Shown here one piece after another: positions 1 to 10,559 of a DNA stretch of 64,000 bases (positions are counted from its first letter, which is position 1; the number at the start of each line of letters is the position of its first letter). The notes under the pieces were generated by a model. That model had not been told where the DNA came from. It did not search any database and was given only the letters and a program-made list of their open reading frames with translations. A program made the position numbers and the translations under genes. Source of the DNA: Tretioscincus oriximinensis (taxonomy: Eukaryota; Chordata; Lepidosauria; Squamata; Gymnophthalmidae). The stretch covers positions 1,591,486 through 1,655,485 of the forward strand of contig JAJVDF010000002.1 of assembly GCA_022410635.1 (NCBI GenBank), in the 5' to 3' direction.

Positions 1-61
1 TTCTTCTTCTTCTTCTTCTTCTTCTTCTTCTTCTTCTTCTTCTTCTTCTTCTTCTTCTTCT
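1..61. repeat. (TTC)n microsatellite
   Basis: Pure TTC triplets run from the window edge to base 61. Other long CTT-type tracts in this window are 3' tails of a tRNA-derived SINE on the plus strand, so this may be the end of such a SINE lying outside the window. That origin is inference. Confidence 0.95.
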
Positions 62-600
62 AGTCCTGTGTAGATTCCATCTTGTACAGCAAATTTTCCA
101 ATTCCTCTTCTCTTTCTATCCATCTCATTTCAGCTTGTTAGTGCCAGCTAATGCCAAGTACATGTATGATTCTAATCCTGTTGTTCGTTGTTACTGTGGT
201 TAACGTTACCCTGATTACTACTACCATTATTATTAAATTAATTCATCTGATAATAACAATACTGCAATGGTGTCACAGAGGGATAATCCTCATTTTTGTA
301 GAATGCCTGCATTTCAAATGAGAAATTTGAAATCTCTGTTGAAAAAGTATAAATTCACAGTTTGACTTTCCTCTTAAAAAATGTTTAAATAATTGCACCC
401 ATGAATTAGATAGCTTGGGCAGACTCATAACCTATGAATTACTGGGTGGTACATGACCTGCATAGCAACAAGTCCTTTTATGCTATTAAATATGTTTTGA
501 AGGCAATTCTTCCTAAGGTTTTAGACATTAATAGACTTCTAGAGATCCCAATGCAGATATCAAACCAGCATTGACCAGATCCTGACTTTGAATTGCAACC
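62..600. other. Intergenic, nothing recognised
   Basis: AT-rich unique-looking sequence with no long open frame, no splice-flanked exon candidate and no repeat family that I recognise. Confidence 0.5.
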
Positions 601-1062
601 TGCTAGGCCATATCTTGCTCCATACTAGTGTTGTACAATTAGCATTTTTTCTTTATTCACTTTATCTATCCCATGCATGATTTTATATTCTACAACCAGA
701 TCACTTCTTAAACGTCATCTTTCAAGACTGAAGAGGCTCAGATGGTGCAGCCTGATTTTATAAGGGAGGTGCTAAGCCCTTTGCTCATTCTTGTTGCTCT
801 AATTCCATCCCTGTTCTTACCAAACATGGAGCACTTCAAAGTGTTCAACATCCAATCCAAAGTGGCAGGGGCAGTTGCAGGACAACATGGAAAGGGATTA
901 TCCTGCAGGTCCATACGTGTCTGAACCCCCTTCACCCCTGCCACAATTGGACAGAGTATGTACTTATGGTGTCTCCATAAGTACAAATAGTTGCCTTGTG
1001 CCAGAAACAAGGGATGGTTCTTAGGATCCAGTCCAAACTGGTAAATGTGAAAATACCCCAAG
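600..1062 (-). mobile_element. CR1-like LINE fragment
   Basis: The segment aligns by eye with 2440-2660 of the longer CR1-like element: both contain the 'cttcaaga ctgaagag' region, the 'gcagcctga..ttataaggg' region and the 'attggaca' region, in the same order. On the minus strand this corresponds to the C-terminal part of the reverse transcriptase ORF. It is diverged, with no continuous frame over its full length. The subfamily is not determined. Confidence 0.7.
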
Positions 1063-1760
1063 TAACATATCTCAACTCAGTGGTTAGAAAAAAGTGGTCC
1101 AAGAAAAAAGATCATTTTCCTCAGGGAAAAATACTCCACTATTAAACAACTTACGGGTTCCTTTTCCTGATACTTAGTTAGATATTTGGATTTATTTTTC
1201 TGGCCCTTTTGCCTACTTTCACAACTATAAATCACAAGGGCAAGAGTGCTTTCTCTCCCAGCAAATCTCAACCCTTAAACACTGAGATTTTCAAACGTGT
1301 GAATCACTGACATTGTCGCAGAGCTAAGAAATAGTCGCCGCTGCATGTTTCATGATGCGTTCACTTTCCTTGGCCCTTTGGGGATATGAACCAATTTATC
1401 ATCAATGAATCTAGAGGGATGAAAGCACTATAAACAAGATGTAACCAGACAAAACCAGTAAAAATCTGAAGTTCCTGAAGCTTTTCAATCTAATCGCATA
1501 AGAGTGCTACAGTTCTAAGTACATGGTTAGCGCTATATAAATAAATGTTAATAATAATACGAGTGAGTTTCCAAAAGAACATGAATAACACTGCTCTACA
1601 AGGAAAATCATTATCTCCCTCACTCTTCTCTAATGTGCGTGGGAAGATGACTTCCCCTTAACTTCCTTTTTGGTTGACTAGCTCTGGGCTGACATGACCA
1701 CATTAAGTTATTCTTGAAATCTTTCTTTGTTTTTCAAACAAATTATCAAACCAAATTACT
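1063..1760. other. Intergenic with a short repeat tail
   Basis: No gene is visible. Around 1500-1560 the text 'gcgctatataaataaa' followed by AATAATAAT looks like the A/T-rich 3' tail of a SINE or LINE on the plus strand. The rest is unassigned. Confidence 0.4.
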
Positions 1761-2040
1761 GCCTCTGATTAGATAATGAATATGGCCCAATGGAGAGTTT
1801 TTTTCTGCCACACACAGAAATAATGTGAAATTGCCAGAGGAGGTGATGACAGCAGCGAAGGCTGTGGACACACAGGGGGTTAAAATATATAGTGTGAGAA
1901 ACAATTGCAGAATGCAGCCAACACATGGACTCAGTGAAACAATCAACCAGGAAGTCAATACTAAGCATGTTCAGCCAGTGATTCTGTGATGGCAAGCACA
2001 ACAANTAACCAGGAAGTAAATACTGAGCATGAACATAAGA
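1760..2040 (+). repeat. Diverged CR1 scrap plus unclassified repeat
   Basis: Bases 1765-1880 resemble the CR1-like region encoding the end of ORF2 ('gccagaggaggtgatgacag', compare 20240-20275). Bases 1930-2035 contain 'aggaagtcaatactaagcat' and a second near copy 'aggaagtaaatactgagcat'. Both match the start of an unclassified repeat at 26072-26095 ('aggaagtaaatactaagcat'). Confidence 0.5.
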
Positions 2041-3975
2041 GGAGCCCTGATGAATCGGGCCAGAGCCCATCTAGTCCACCATTCTGTTTCATACAGTGGC
2101 CCGCCAATTGCACCTAGGAAGTCTCAACAGAAGAAGACACAATATTTACCTCTTCTCGANTACCTGAAATGGTATTTCACAAGTACTGCCTGTTGCTCCA
2201 TCCCAGAGGCAGTTTCAAAAGATCCACCCTGATAGCTATTTATATCCTTGGTGTCCATAAACTTATCTAACACTGTCTTGTATCTGTCCAGGCTGCTAAT
2301 NATCACCACCTCTTCTGGAAGTAAATTCCACAGGCCGATGACCCTCTGGGTGAAAAATACCTTCCTTTGTCTGCTCTCACTCTTCTGCCCATTAGTTTAA
2401 AGGAATGCCTCCTGGTCCTGTTTTTTCCTCCATGCACCTTATCCATCCCATGNATGATTTTATACACTTCAATGAAATCACCCCTCAAACACTGTCCTTC
2501 AAAGCTGAAGAATCCTAGACATTGCAGCCTGACTTCATAAGGGGAGTGCTCCAGACCCTTGATCATTTTGTTGCCCTTTTCTGCACCTTCTCTAGTTACA
2601 CAATACCTTTTTTGAGATGTGGTGGCCAGAATTGGACACAGTATTCCAAATGTGGCCACGCCACAGATTTATAAAGAGGCAAAACAACACTTGTTGACTT
2701 ATTTTTTATTCCTTTCCTTATGATCCCCAACATTGAATTTACTTTTTGTTGCTGCTGCACACTGGGTTGACACTTTCATTGAGCTGTCCACGAACACCCC
2801 AAGATCTTTTTCCTACTCAGTCACAGAAAGCTTAGTCCCCATCAGTTGGTAGGAATAATTGGGGTTCCTTGCCCCAATGTACATGACTTTGCACTTGCTG
2901 AAGTTAAAGTGCATTTGCCACTTTGATGCCCGTTCACCCAATTTCAATAGATCACTCTGGAGCGCCTTACAAACATTTTCAGTATTCACTACCCTGAACA
3001 GTTTAATCTCATCAGCTAACATGGCTACTTCACTATTTACCTCAGCATCCAGATCATTTATGAATGTATTGAAAAGCAAAGGTCCCAGTACAGACCCCTG
3101 GGATACTCCACTTCTTACCTCTTTCCACTCAGAGAACAGTNCATTTATTACTACCCTCTGTTTTCTACCTTTTACCAGTTTCCAATCCAGGACAAGGTCT
3201 TTCCTTTTATACTATGAGTGTAGAGCTTTTTTAGGTGCCTTTGATGAGNGACCTTATCAAAACCCTTCTGAAAATCTAGATAGACAATGTCAACTGGATC
3301 CCCTTTATCTACATGTTTGTTAACACTCTCAAAGAATTCTAGCAAGTTAATAAGGCACGATTTACCTTTGCAGAAGCCATGCTGAGTTTCATTCAGCAAT
3401 GCGTGCTTCTCCATGTGTTTAGTAATTTTGTCCTTAATTATGGTTTCCAACACTTTACCTGGAACTGATGTTAAACTGACGGGTCTATAATTTCCTGCAT
3501 CACCCTGGGATCCTTTTTTGAAGATTGGTGTTACATCTACTTGTAACTGTGCCTNATCTTAAGGAAAGATTAAATATTTTAGTCAAAAGTTCAGCAATTT
3601 CATATTTGAGTTCTTTAAGAATTCTTGGATGAATGCCATCTGGCCCTGGGGATTTATTAATGTTCAGCTTATTAAGGCTAGCAAGGACCTCCTCCCTTAT
3701 TATCTCTATCCAGCTTAATTCCTCTGGTGTTCTTCCTGAGAAGACTAAATCTGTCGTGGGTAAATACCCTCTGTCTTCTTCAGTGAAAATTGAAACAAAA
3801 AATCATTTAACCTCTCTGCAATCTCCACGTGCTCCTTGATTATCCCTCTTTGTCCATTGTGGTCCAACTGCTTTCCTGATAGGTCTCTTATTTCTAATGT
3901 ATTGAAAAAGTCCTTATTATTTCTTTTAATATTATTAGCAATGTGCTTCTCAAAGTTTTTCTTCACATCCCAGAC
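2041..3975 (-). mobile_element. CR1-like LINE, 5'-truncated
   Basis: On the minus strand this is a non-LTR retrotransposon of the Jockey/CR1 group. Reading from 3975 downwards come: the linker before the reverse transcriptase (around 3975-3745); a conserved 'PDGIHPRILKEL'-type segment (3660-3600); 'FKKGSQGDAGNYRPVSLTS' (3530-3460); the RT block with 'ETQHGFCKGKSCLINLLEF' and 'VYLDFQKGFDKV' (3450-3250); 'LFNTFINDLDAEV' and the region that normally holds the ADD catalytic box, here 'LADEIKLFRV' (3080-2990); then the C-terminal region and 3' end (2660-2041). Several frames are needed and Ns and indels interrupt it, so it is a dead copy. The altered AD(D to E) box is also consistent with decay. 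Its 5' end abuts a different CR1 fragment at about 3975. Confidence 0.88.
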
Positions 3976-4340
3976 TACCATTTTTTCAATAAGGATGGAA
4001 TGAGATACTTTGTCAAATGCTTTACTGAAGTCAAGATACACTATGTGTACTGCATTTCCCTGATTAACCCATTNGGTAATTCTATCATAGAAAGAAATTA
4101 GATTGGTCTGGCATGACTTGTTCATTACAAATCCATGTTGGCTCTGGTTAATTACTGCATTCCTATCCAAGTGCTGGCATACATGCTGCTTTATAACTTG
4201 TTCAAGNAGCTTTCCTGGTGTTGACNTCAGGCTCACCGGCCTGTAGTTTCTCGGTTCCACCTTTTTGAAGATAGGGACAACATTTCCTAGCAGACCAAAC
4301 TCAGATTCCATGAAGAGCTGAATAAACACTTCACAGCTGA
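3976..4340 (-). mobile_element. Second CR1-subfamily fragment (RT N-terminal part)
   Basis: The minus-strand frame from 4329 reads through an RT fragment with 'NYRPVSL', 'QSQHGFVMNKSCQTNLISFY' and 'VYLDFSKAFDKVSHSILIEKM'. This is the same RT region already present at 3540-3250 but from a different subfamily. It stops abruptly at about 3975, where the frame continues into the earlier linker region of the neighbouring element. The two copies therefore form a chimera whose ORF (4329-3745) joins a later RT block to an earlier one. Confidence 0.8.
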
Positions 4341-4439
4341 ATCACTTTCTGTCTGAGTGCCTCTTTCTGCCATTGGTGACACCACAGCACATTTTGCCTT
4401 TGTCTTCTGCTTGACATGCNCAGAAGTAATTGGTTGACC

Positions 4440-5130
4440 ACTGTAGTGCTATTCTGCCACCTAATTATAATTGATCTTCAGTGCTGAAGAACTGGAGTAA
4501 ATCAGGGGCGGGGGATCACATATTTTCCTGCTTTAATCCAATTCTTCAGTTCTGAAATGGATTAAAAGTATATGTTGTAACAGTACCTGTGTGAGACAGG
4601 ATCTAGACTGGATAGACTATGACCTGTTNTAGCAGGGCTTCACTTGTATTCTTATGTTCTACATAAATGGAGAAAACAAAGCATGCATATAAAAAGGCAA
4701 CAAAGACTGCATGTATTCTTAGACAAAACAGTCATCCTTATGGATCTGGTTTTTCATAGTTGGCAAATATTGAATATACTTTGCCCAGAGTTTTCTTTTT
4801 ATTGTATGGTTTTGGGTTAGCACAACTGTTAAAACACAATTTCACTTTTGCAGCATTGGACTAGGAGCATTCAGTGTCAAGATCTTATTGTGATCTGCCA
4901 TTTGACCAGGTATACAGCAGGATACATGCATTTTGACTGCATTCGTACTAGGGAAGGAAAATCAAATTGGAAAACAACAGAATGGCTCTAAAACTGCTTT
5001 ACTGTTTCCCCTTCTTTCTTGCCCATTTTGGCCTCAATTCAGGGGCTTGTCAGGGCAGGATACAGCAGAGCCCCACAGAGCGCTCACCAAGCAAGAACAG
5101 GCAATGCAGTTGGGGGGGGGGTTGTAAAAT
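4440..5130. repeat. Foldback repeat family 'CTTCAGT-CTGAAGA', composite
   Basis: Bases 4473-4583 form an imperfect hairpin: 'cttcagtgctgaagaactgg' pairs with the complement of 'ccaattcttcagttctgaa'. Further on, 4990-5090 ('ctgctttact', 'ccattttggcctcaattcag', 'cagggcag') matches 34545-34605, where it lies close to the same hairpin. The two loci are thus copies of one element. A CR1 3' end ('cttgtattcttatgttct', 4600-4660) is inserted between hairpin and tail here. No transposase is encoded. It is probably a non-autonomous DNA transposon, class not determined. Confidence 0.6.
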
Positions 5131-5229
5131 AAAAGTTTTAAAAATTAAATTTTGGGGTTCCTGGGGCCCCACTTTATTTATCTGACCCAGGCCCCCCGAG
5201 AGTCCAGCTACACCAGTGGTAAAACCAGG

Positions 5230-5392
5230 GATTACAATCCTTAAATCTGCTTCTGTCTCACCAGTTAAATGATCTTGAGATGTTTAGTCTGCAAAAGAGA
5301 AGACCGACACATGACAGCTGTCCACAGATATCTCAAGGGCTGCCACAGAGCAATTGAATGTCCATTATAATTCTATGATTCTATGATGCTCG
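5230..5392 (+). mobile_element. CR1 LINE 3'-end fragment
   Basis: The phrase 'cttgagatgtttagtctgca' and the terminal 'attctatgattctatgat' are typical of CR1 3' ends with the ATTCTATG octamer repeat. Short, 5'-truncated and diverged. Confidence 0.75.
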
Positions 5393-5824
5393 TTTGGACC
5401 ATTATAACTGAGGTTGTCTTAGGGGGCCCTTCCTTAAACCTCTGCTCCAAAAGTGAAGACGTTTACTAAAATCTTCATATGAATTACTGCTTTTTGGATG
5501 ACTGAGACTGGTGAGCGGTGTATGATGGAGGGGATTTTTCCCCCCACATATATTTTTATTTATTTATTATCATCAACATAGTTACACTTGCATTCCACCC
5601 CATAGAATAGCATTCCATAGTACTCCAACAACCCTCCAGAGGATCTATTATTTCCTATTTTTATGGTGTAAGAACAAGTTTTATAACATTTTGGAGCTTG
5701 CAGGGGCCACAACAAGTTCATTGGCAGGACACAATCAACTCTGCCCAATTATCCATCTGTCCATTCATACTGTATACATCCCCTCCATATTACATTGGTA
5801 ATCAATACTGTAGAAACTGCAAGG
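5393..5824. other. Intergenic with a possible L2/SINE tail on minus strand
   Basis: Around 5545-5590 TTTATTTATTTATTAT followed by 'gcattccacccca' resembles the reverse complement of the L2/SINE 3' end. No gene is visible. Confidence 0.35.
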
Positions 5825-6045
5825 AAGTAGATTTAGATGANATATCAGAAAAAACGTTCTGACAGTCAGGGTGATAAACCAGTCGAACAGGTTGCCACAG
5901 GAGATGGTGAGTTCACCTTCACTGGAAGTCCTCAAACAGAGACTGGGCAGTCATCTGTCTGGGATGGCTTAATGAATCCTGCATTGAGAAGAGGGTTGGA
6001 CTCGATGACCCTGAAGGTCCCTTGCAACTCTATGATTCTATGAAT
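5825..6045 (+). mobile_element. CR1 LINE 3' end
   Basis: Contains the conserved last part of the CR1 ORF and its 3' UTR: 'gggttggactcgatgaccct', 'ggtcccttgcaactctatga' and the closing 'ttctatga' repeats. It is 5'-truncated at the segment that also begins copies at 38775 and 39135. Confidence 0.88.
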
Positions 6046-7065
6046 AATTTGGTTAAGTACCGTTGCCACAAAACTGCTTGAGCTGACAAAGTCATTTGAT
6101 TTATTAAATACTTATAATCAATTATTACAATCTGTATCTCACAAATTAAAATGTATTTCTTTGGACCATTGAATTGCATAGCCTAGTATATCATTTCCAT
6201 GTATCAATCTCCAAAAGTCTTGAACTTTTGGGCATTCCCATAAAGATACTGTTTTAGTTATTCTAGTTTATCTGCCTTTACAATTATTTTATTGTGATCT
6301 GCCTTCAGATTCTCAGGTATATATTAATATTAAACTTTAATACAAAATAACTAAAACTAAACACATTTTGGTAACAGGCAAATCATATTTCCCTCCATTT
6401 TGTTTCAGCTTTTATATTTTTTTAAAGTTTTGCATGACTGTTTTATCTATTTTTGTATCCTTTAAAGAACACAAACATCAGTGTATAAACATTAAAAATA
6501 AATGAATTATATTATTCTCAGTGTTTTAAATCTCTCTGATCTGGAAATATTTATCGTGAAAGACAACATATCATATCAGCAAATAAGCANAGAAGTTAAA
6601 CATCTAAAGAAATATCATATGAAAGCCAAATCACAATAAATACACTTACATTCAACTGAACCTGCTGCTTTATTGACTAATTTAATTTGCTGGGTCACCT
6701 TCGGTTTCACAAATAACTCACCTCTTCTAATTACTAATGATACGTTTATTGCTCACCCACATCATAAACACCTTAAAGGGTTTTTCTCTCGGGGAGAGAG
6801 GCATGTTGGCTTTACTTCCCGTGTCTTTTGTGTTCAGGCAAAATCTAAATTAAACCTAGTGATCTGATAAGACAAGGTCATGTGATCAGTGCCAAAGTAG
6901 CACGGGAGGAGGAGGCCATGCAGATATGGTTTTAATCCAGTTTTGTTTGAATCGCAATTAATTTGATAAAGTGCATTCAAAGGCATGACCTGTATGGGGC
7001 CAGTATCCCCAGGACTTTAACTCAAGGAGTACCAGGAACAGTACCAATAGGAGTCATATGATAAT
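6046..7065. other. Intergenic, AT-rich
   Basis: No gene recognised. Bases 6290-6345 ('attgtgatctgccttcagat', then AT-rich) resemble an old L2-type 3' end on the plus strand. The open frame at 6673-6867 has no recognisable domain. Confidence 0.45.
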
Positions 7066-7388
7066 TGTTAGGGTTGCAGAGCTCCAAATCCAGGAATGAC
7101 AAGGAAAGCAATCTTGTTGAAGAATATTTATTGATAGAAATAAGTCCAAAAATAAGACCAGAAGTTAGGAGTTAACTTCGGCAGTAACTAAAGAGATAGA
7201 ACAGAAAGTGAAAGGAGAAGCTGGATTATATGCAAGACAGTGGCTCCACCTACGTGAAGACACAGACCAATGAGGACAGCTAACTTTCCCGCTGGCAGGC
7301 TTCCCGCCAGTGGGTGAAATAATTCAAAAGACCAGAAGTGAGAGTTGAGAAGGGGGAGAGCAAAACTATACAGTAGGAGGACCTAACA
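7066..7388 (-). repeat. 3' LTR of the Gypsy element
   Basis: A 323-bp block bounded by TGTTAGG and CCTAACA, the expected TG...CA inverted ends. It lies immediately downstream (minus strand) of a polypurine tract and just after the chromodomain frame. No second copy is present in the window, so age from LTR divergence cannot be estimated here. Confidence 0.88.
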
Positions 7389-7410
7389 TCATCCCCCCAC
7401 CCCCAAAGAG
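7389..7410 (-). promoter_or_regulatory. Polypurine tract of the Gypsy element
   Basis: On the minus strand the sequence reads TTTGGGGGTGGGGGGATGA directly before the LTR start TGTTAGG. A purine-rich run adjoining the 3' LTR is the plus-strand DNA primer site of LTR retrotransposons. Confidence 0.8.
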
Positions 7411-7567
7411 TGGTACCAAGGGGGGAGCACAAGGGAGAGGAGGAAGAAAAGGAGGAGACAAAAAGAAAAGAGGACAGGAAAGGAGAGGAGGAAGGGAGGC
7501 AGGTCAGGGATGTGGCTTGTCGGGAAAACTGGAATGGAAACGACGGAGGAGAGAGGGGGTGCGGACA

Positions 7568-8770
7568 TCAGTGGAATGACCCAGGAGTATTTAGCAATAG
7601 GGTAGCCTTTCCAGTGCACAAGGTATTGGAGTTCACCGTGGAAGAACCAGGAGTCCAGAATCTCTGATACCTCAAAGTGTTCATCCTGTCCAACCATGAT
7701 GAGTGGAGGAGGGGAAGGTTGAGTGGCGTGTACGGGAAAGGGAGGAGACAGAGGAGGAGGGAACAGTGGAAGACAGGATGTACCTTCATGTATCTGGGTG
7801 GGTGTAATTTAAAGGAGACTGGGTTGATCTGCTGGACTACATCAAAGGGGCCAATAAATTTGTAGTCCACCTTATGAGAGGGTCTTGAAGAGCAGAGATT
7901 ATGAGTGGAGAGCCAAACGTAGTCGCCAATGAAAATAGGAGGGCCCTGGGTTCTGTGGCGATCAGCAAAATGCTTGACAGAGGCAGAAGATGCATTGAGG
8001 GCATCATGAATCTTGTCCCAAACTTCAGAAGCGGAATCTGACCAATGGGATAGGGAAGGTGGGAGAGACTCGTCAGAGAAGAGGGGTGGGAAGACGGAAA
8101 GAGAAAAGCCATAGATGGCCTGGAAGGGGGAGATACCAGTGAAGGAATAGATAGAATTATTATAGGCAAATTCACATAAAGACAGGTAAGAGAGATTGCT
8201 GGAACCAATCAGATTGCTGAAAATTAACATAAGAGCGTATTAGTCTTATGATGTTTTGCAAGTTTCTCTCACTCTTGCCATCGGTCTCGGGGTGAAAGGC
8301 TGAGCTGAAGGCCATTTGAGATCCCAAAAGTTTGGTGAAGGCGCACCAAAAGCATGCTGTCATCTGAGGGCCATGGTCAGAAATGATGTGCTCGGGGACC
8401 CCTTGTAACCTGAAAATGTTATCCAAAAAAAGCCTAGCAAGTTGCGGCGCAGTGGGGATAGACTTGAGCAGAATAAAGTGAGTCATCTTGGAAAAACGGT
8501 CAACCATGCACCAGATTGTAGTCATGCCGTTGGAGAAAGGCAAGCCAACCAGAAAGTCCATTGTAATCTCCTGCCATGGTTGGGTAGGTGCAGGCTGGGG
8601 CATGAGCAAACGTGGGGGCTTACACCGAGGGACCTTCATTTGAATGCAAAAAGGGCAAAAGAAGACGTAGGCAGAGACATCTTTTTGGAGAGAAGGCCAC
8701 CAATAAGATCAGCGTATTGGGGCTAAGGAGCGTAGAAAGCCAAAGTGGCCGGCATTTGAGGAATCATGGT
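7568..8770 (-). pseudogene. Gypsy integrase with C-terminal chromodomain (degraded)
   Basis: Integrase catalyses insertion of retrotransposon DNA. A zinc-binding remnant 'CPFC' lies at about 8655. The catalytic core spans 8639-8172: 'ITMDFLVGLPF' gives the first Asp, 'IISDHGPQM' the second, and 'HPETDGKSERNLQ' the Glu, so the D,D,E triad is still readable. The frame then shifts (8230-7568), with 'SHKVDYKFIGPFDVVQQINP' typical of the C-terminal GPY/F-type module. A second shift near 7690 leads to a chromodomain (7697-7575) containing 'FEVSEILDSWFFHGELQYL' and 'HWKGYP'. Chromodomains steer integration to marked chromatin. Frameshifts make it non-functional. Confidence 0.9.
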
Positions 8771-8873
8771 GGTGAGCCAGTACTGTGGGGTGTACAGAGA
8801 GGGGGACATAAATTTTACCTTTAAAGGTAGAAAAGTTGGCAGAAACGTCCAAGAGATGGATGTTGGGCAGGAA

Positions 8874-9470
8874 CTAAGAGTCAGTAGGAAGTGCATTCTT
8901 GATGAGACCATTTAGTGGATTGGTTGGCTGAATCACGAAAGAACAGATGCCCAAATGCGTCGGCGAAAGTACTGTCTGAGGATCATCTGGAATGTGGTCA
9001 TGGCAGTATTGTGGCTTCCTGGACAGGGCATCAGCAAGGCAATTATCCTTCCCAGAAATGTACTGGATAGAGAAATCAAAATTGGAGAAAAATTCAGACC
9101 AATGTGATTGGTGGGAATTGTGTTTGGAAGGGGTCATGAAGACTTCTAAGTTCTTGTGGTCAGTACAGACAGTAAATGGTAAGCCATTCTGGTGGTATTG
9201 GCGCCACTGTTCAAGGCAATACTTGATGGCCAAAAGCTCCGTCATAGACCGCATAGTTGCGTTCAGAAGAAGATAGTTGATGTGATGCGAAAGTGCAAGG
9301 CAGGAGGTTGTTGGAGACCCCCCCCCTACAGCAACATCGCTGGCGTCTGTATGAACGACGAAAGGGAGGGAGAAGTCAGGATGCTTGAGACAAACGTCTG
9401 TGGTGAACAAATATTTCAGGGCGTCAAACGCCCGCTGACAATCCAGGGACCAGAGAAACCTGGGGTACAA
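8874..9470 (-). pseudogene. Gypsy RNase H domain (degraded)
   Basis: The minus frame 9470-8874 carries the connection/RNase H region. 'DCQRAFDALKYLFTTD' is followed by 'FVVHTDASDVAVGG' (first catalytic Asp), 'LAIKYCLEQWRQY' (Glu region), 'FTVCTDHKNLEVFM' (Asp of the TDHK motif) and 'ISGKDNCLADALSR', the usual end of Gypsy RNase H. RNase H removes RNA from the RNA-DNA hybrid. It overlaps the RT frame in a different register at 9416-9470, so at least one indel separates them. Confidence 0.9.
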
Positions 9471-10300
9471 GGTTTTAGAGTGGCTAGAAGTGGACTGAAT
9501 TGTCTTGGACCCCGGAGGAGAGCAGTAAGAGGTGTAGCAACATGGGCAAAATTGGGGATAAACTTTCTGTAGAAGTTGGCAAATCCAACGAATGATTGGA
9601 GTTGACGCCTATTCCTTGGGGGCTCCCAGTCTAAAACAGCAGCTACTTTGTCCTGTTCCATGGCCATCCCAGAGGAGGAGATCCGGTAACCCAAGAAGGA
9701 AAGCTCAGATTTGTGGAAGGCGCATTTCTCCAGCTTAGCATAGAGCTGATGATCTCTGAGGTGTTGGAGAATGGCGCTGACATGTTTGATATGAGAGTCA
9801 TAATCAGGGGAGAAAATGAGAATGTCATCAAGGTAGCAGAGCACATTGTTGTGCAGGAGGTCAGAAAGGGTGGAGTTAATGAAGTGATTGAAGTAAGACC
9901 CTGAATTTTTCAACCCGAACAGCACGACGTGAAAACTGTATTTTCCTAGGGGCGTGGTTATGGCAGTCTTTCATTCGTCCCCCTTGGCAACATGGATTCT
10001 GTGGTAAGCTTCGTGAAGATCAAGTTTCATGAAGAATTTGGCGCCGTGCAGCTGGTCGAGGAGGCTTGAAATGAGAGGCATAGGGAAATCNGCCCTTTGG
10101 GTGGTGCTGTTCAGAATTCTATAATCGCATACCAAGTGGGGAAATCCTGGGCTGGATGAAATCCCTGACAAGGTTGGAAGAGAGGAAGTCTCTCAGGAGG
10201 TCTAATTCCACGGGCGACATTGGGTAGACAGAGGAGGGCAGGGGATGCCCTGGAAGAACAGTGATACTGCAATCGTAGGGACGATGTGGGGGCAGTTGAT
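9416..10300 (-). pseudogene. Gypsy reverse transcriptase (degraded)
   Basis: Three frames are needed. 'DQLPPHRPYDCSI' at about 10300-10260 opens the RT region. 'LVCDYRILNSTT' and 'FFMKLDLHEAYHRI' (10171-9971) hold the first catalytic Asp. 'VLCYLDDILIFS' (about 9840) is the YLDD active-site box. 'LYAKLEKCAFHKSELSFLG' and 'LQSFVGFANFYRKFIPNFA' follow, as usual in Gypsy thumb regions. The RT copies the element RNA to DNA. A one-frame break lies near 10140 and another near 9960. Confidence 0.92.
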
Positions 10301-10301
10301 C

Positions 10302-10433
10302 ACACTCAGCATATTTTGCTTTCCTCTGTTCGGACTGCCCAGGTGCATCTGGTGGGCCTTTGTGTGACACAGAATGCTGGACTCGATGGGCTGTGGCCTG
10401 ATCCAGTATGGCTCTTCTTATGTTCTTATGTTC
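10302..10433 (+). mobile_element. CR1-like 3' end inserted in the Gypsy element
   Basis: This 132-bp block matches 27660-27795 nearly base for base ('gttcggactgcccaggtgca', 'cagaatgctggactcgatgg', then TTATGTTC repeats). It interrupts Gypsy pol exactly between 'FLDIFSE' and 'DQLPPHRP' coding, in antisense orientation. The flanks share CACT (10303-10306, and from about 10433), a possible short target duplication. Because it is inserted without a stop on the minus strand, the Gypsy frame runs through it. Confidence 0.88.
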
Positions 10434-10559
10434 ACTGAAGATGTCAAGGAAGTCGTGGTATTCAGAAGCGATGGAGGTCCGGTCATCCAAGAATTGGGCA
10501 GCACACAGGGGTTGCGAANGTGGCAATGAGAAGGGAGCAGCCATGGTGAGTGCTGAAAG

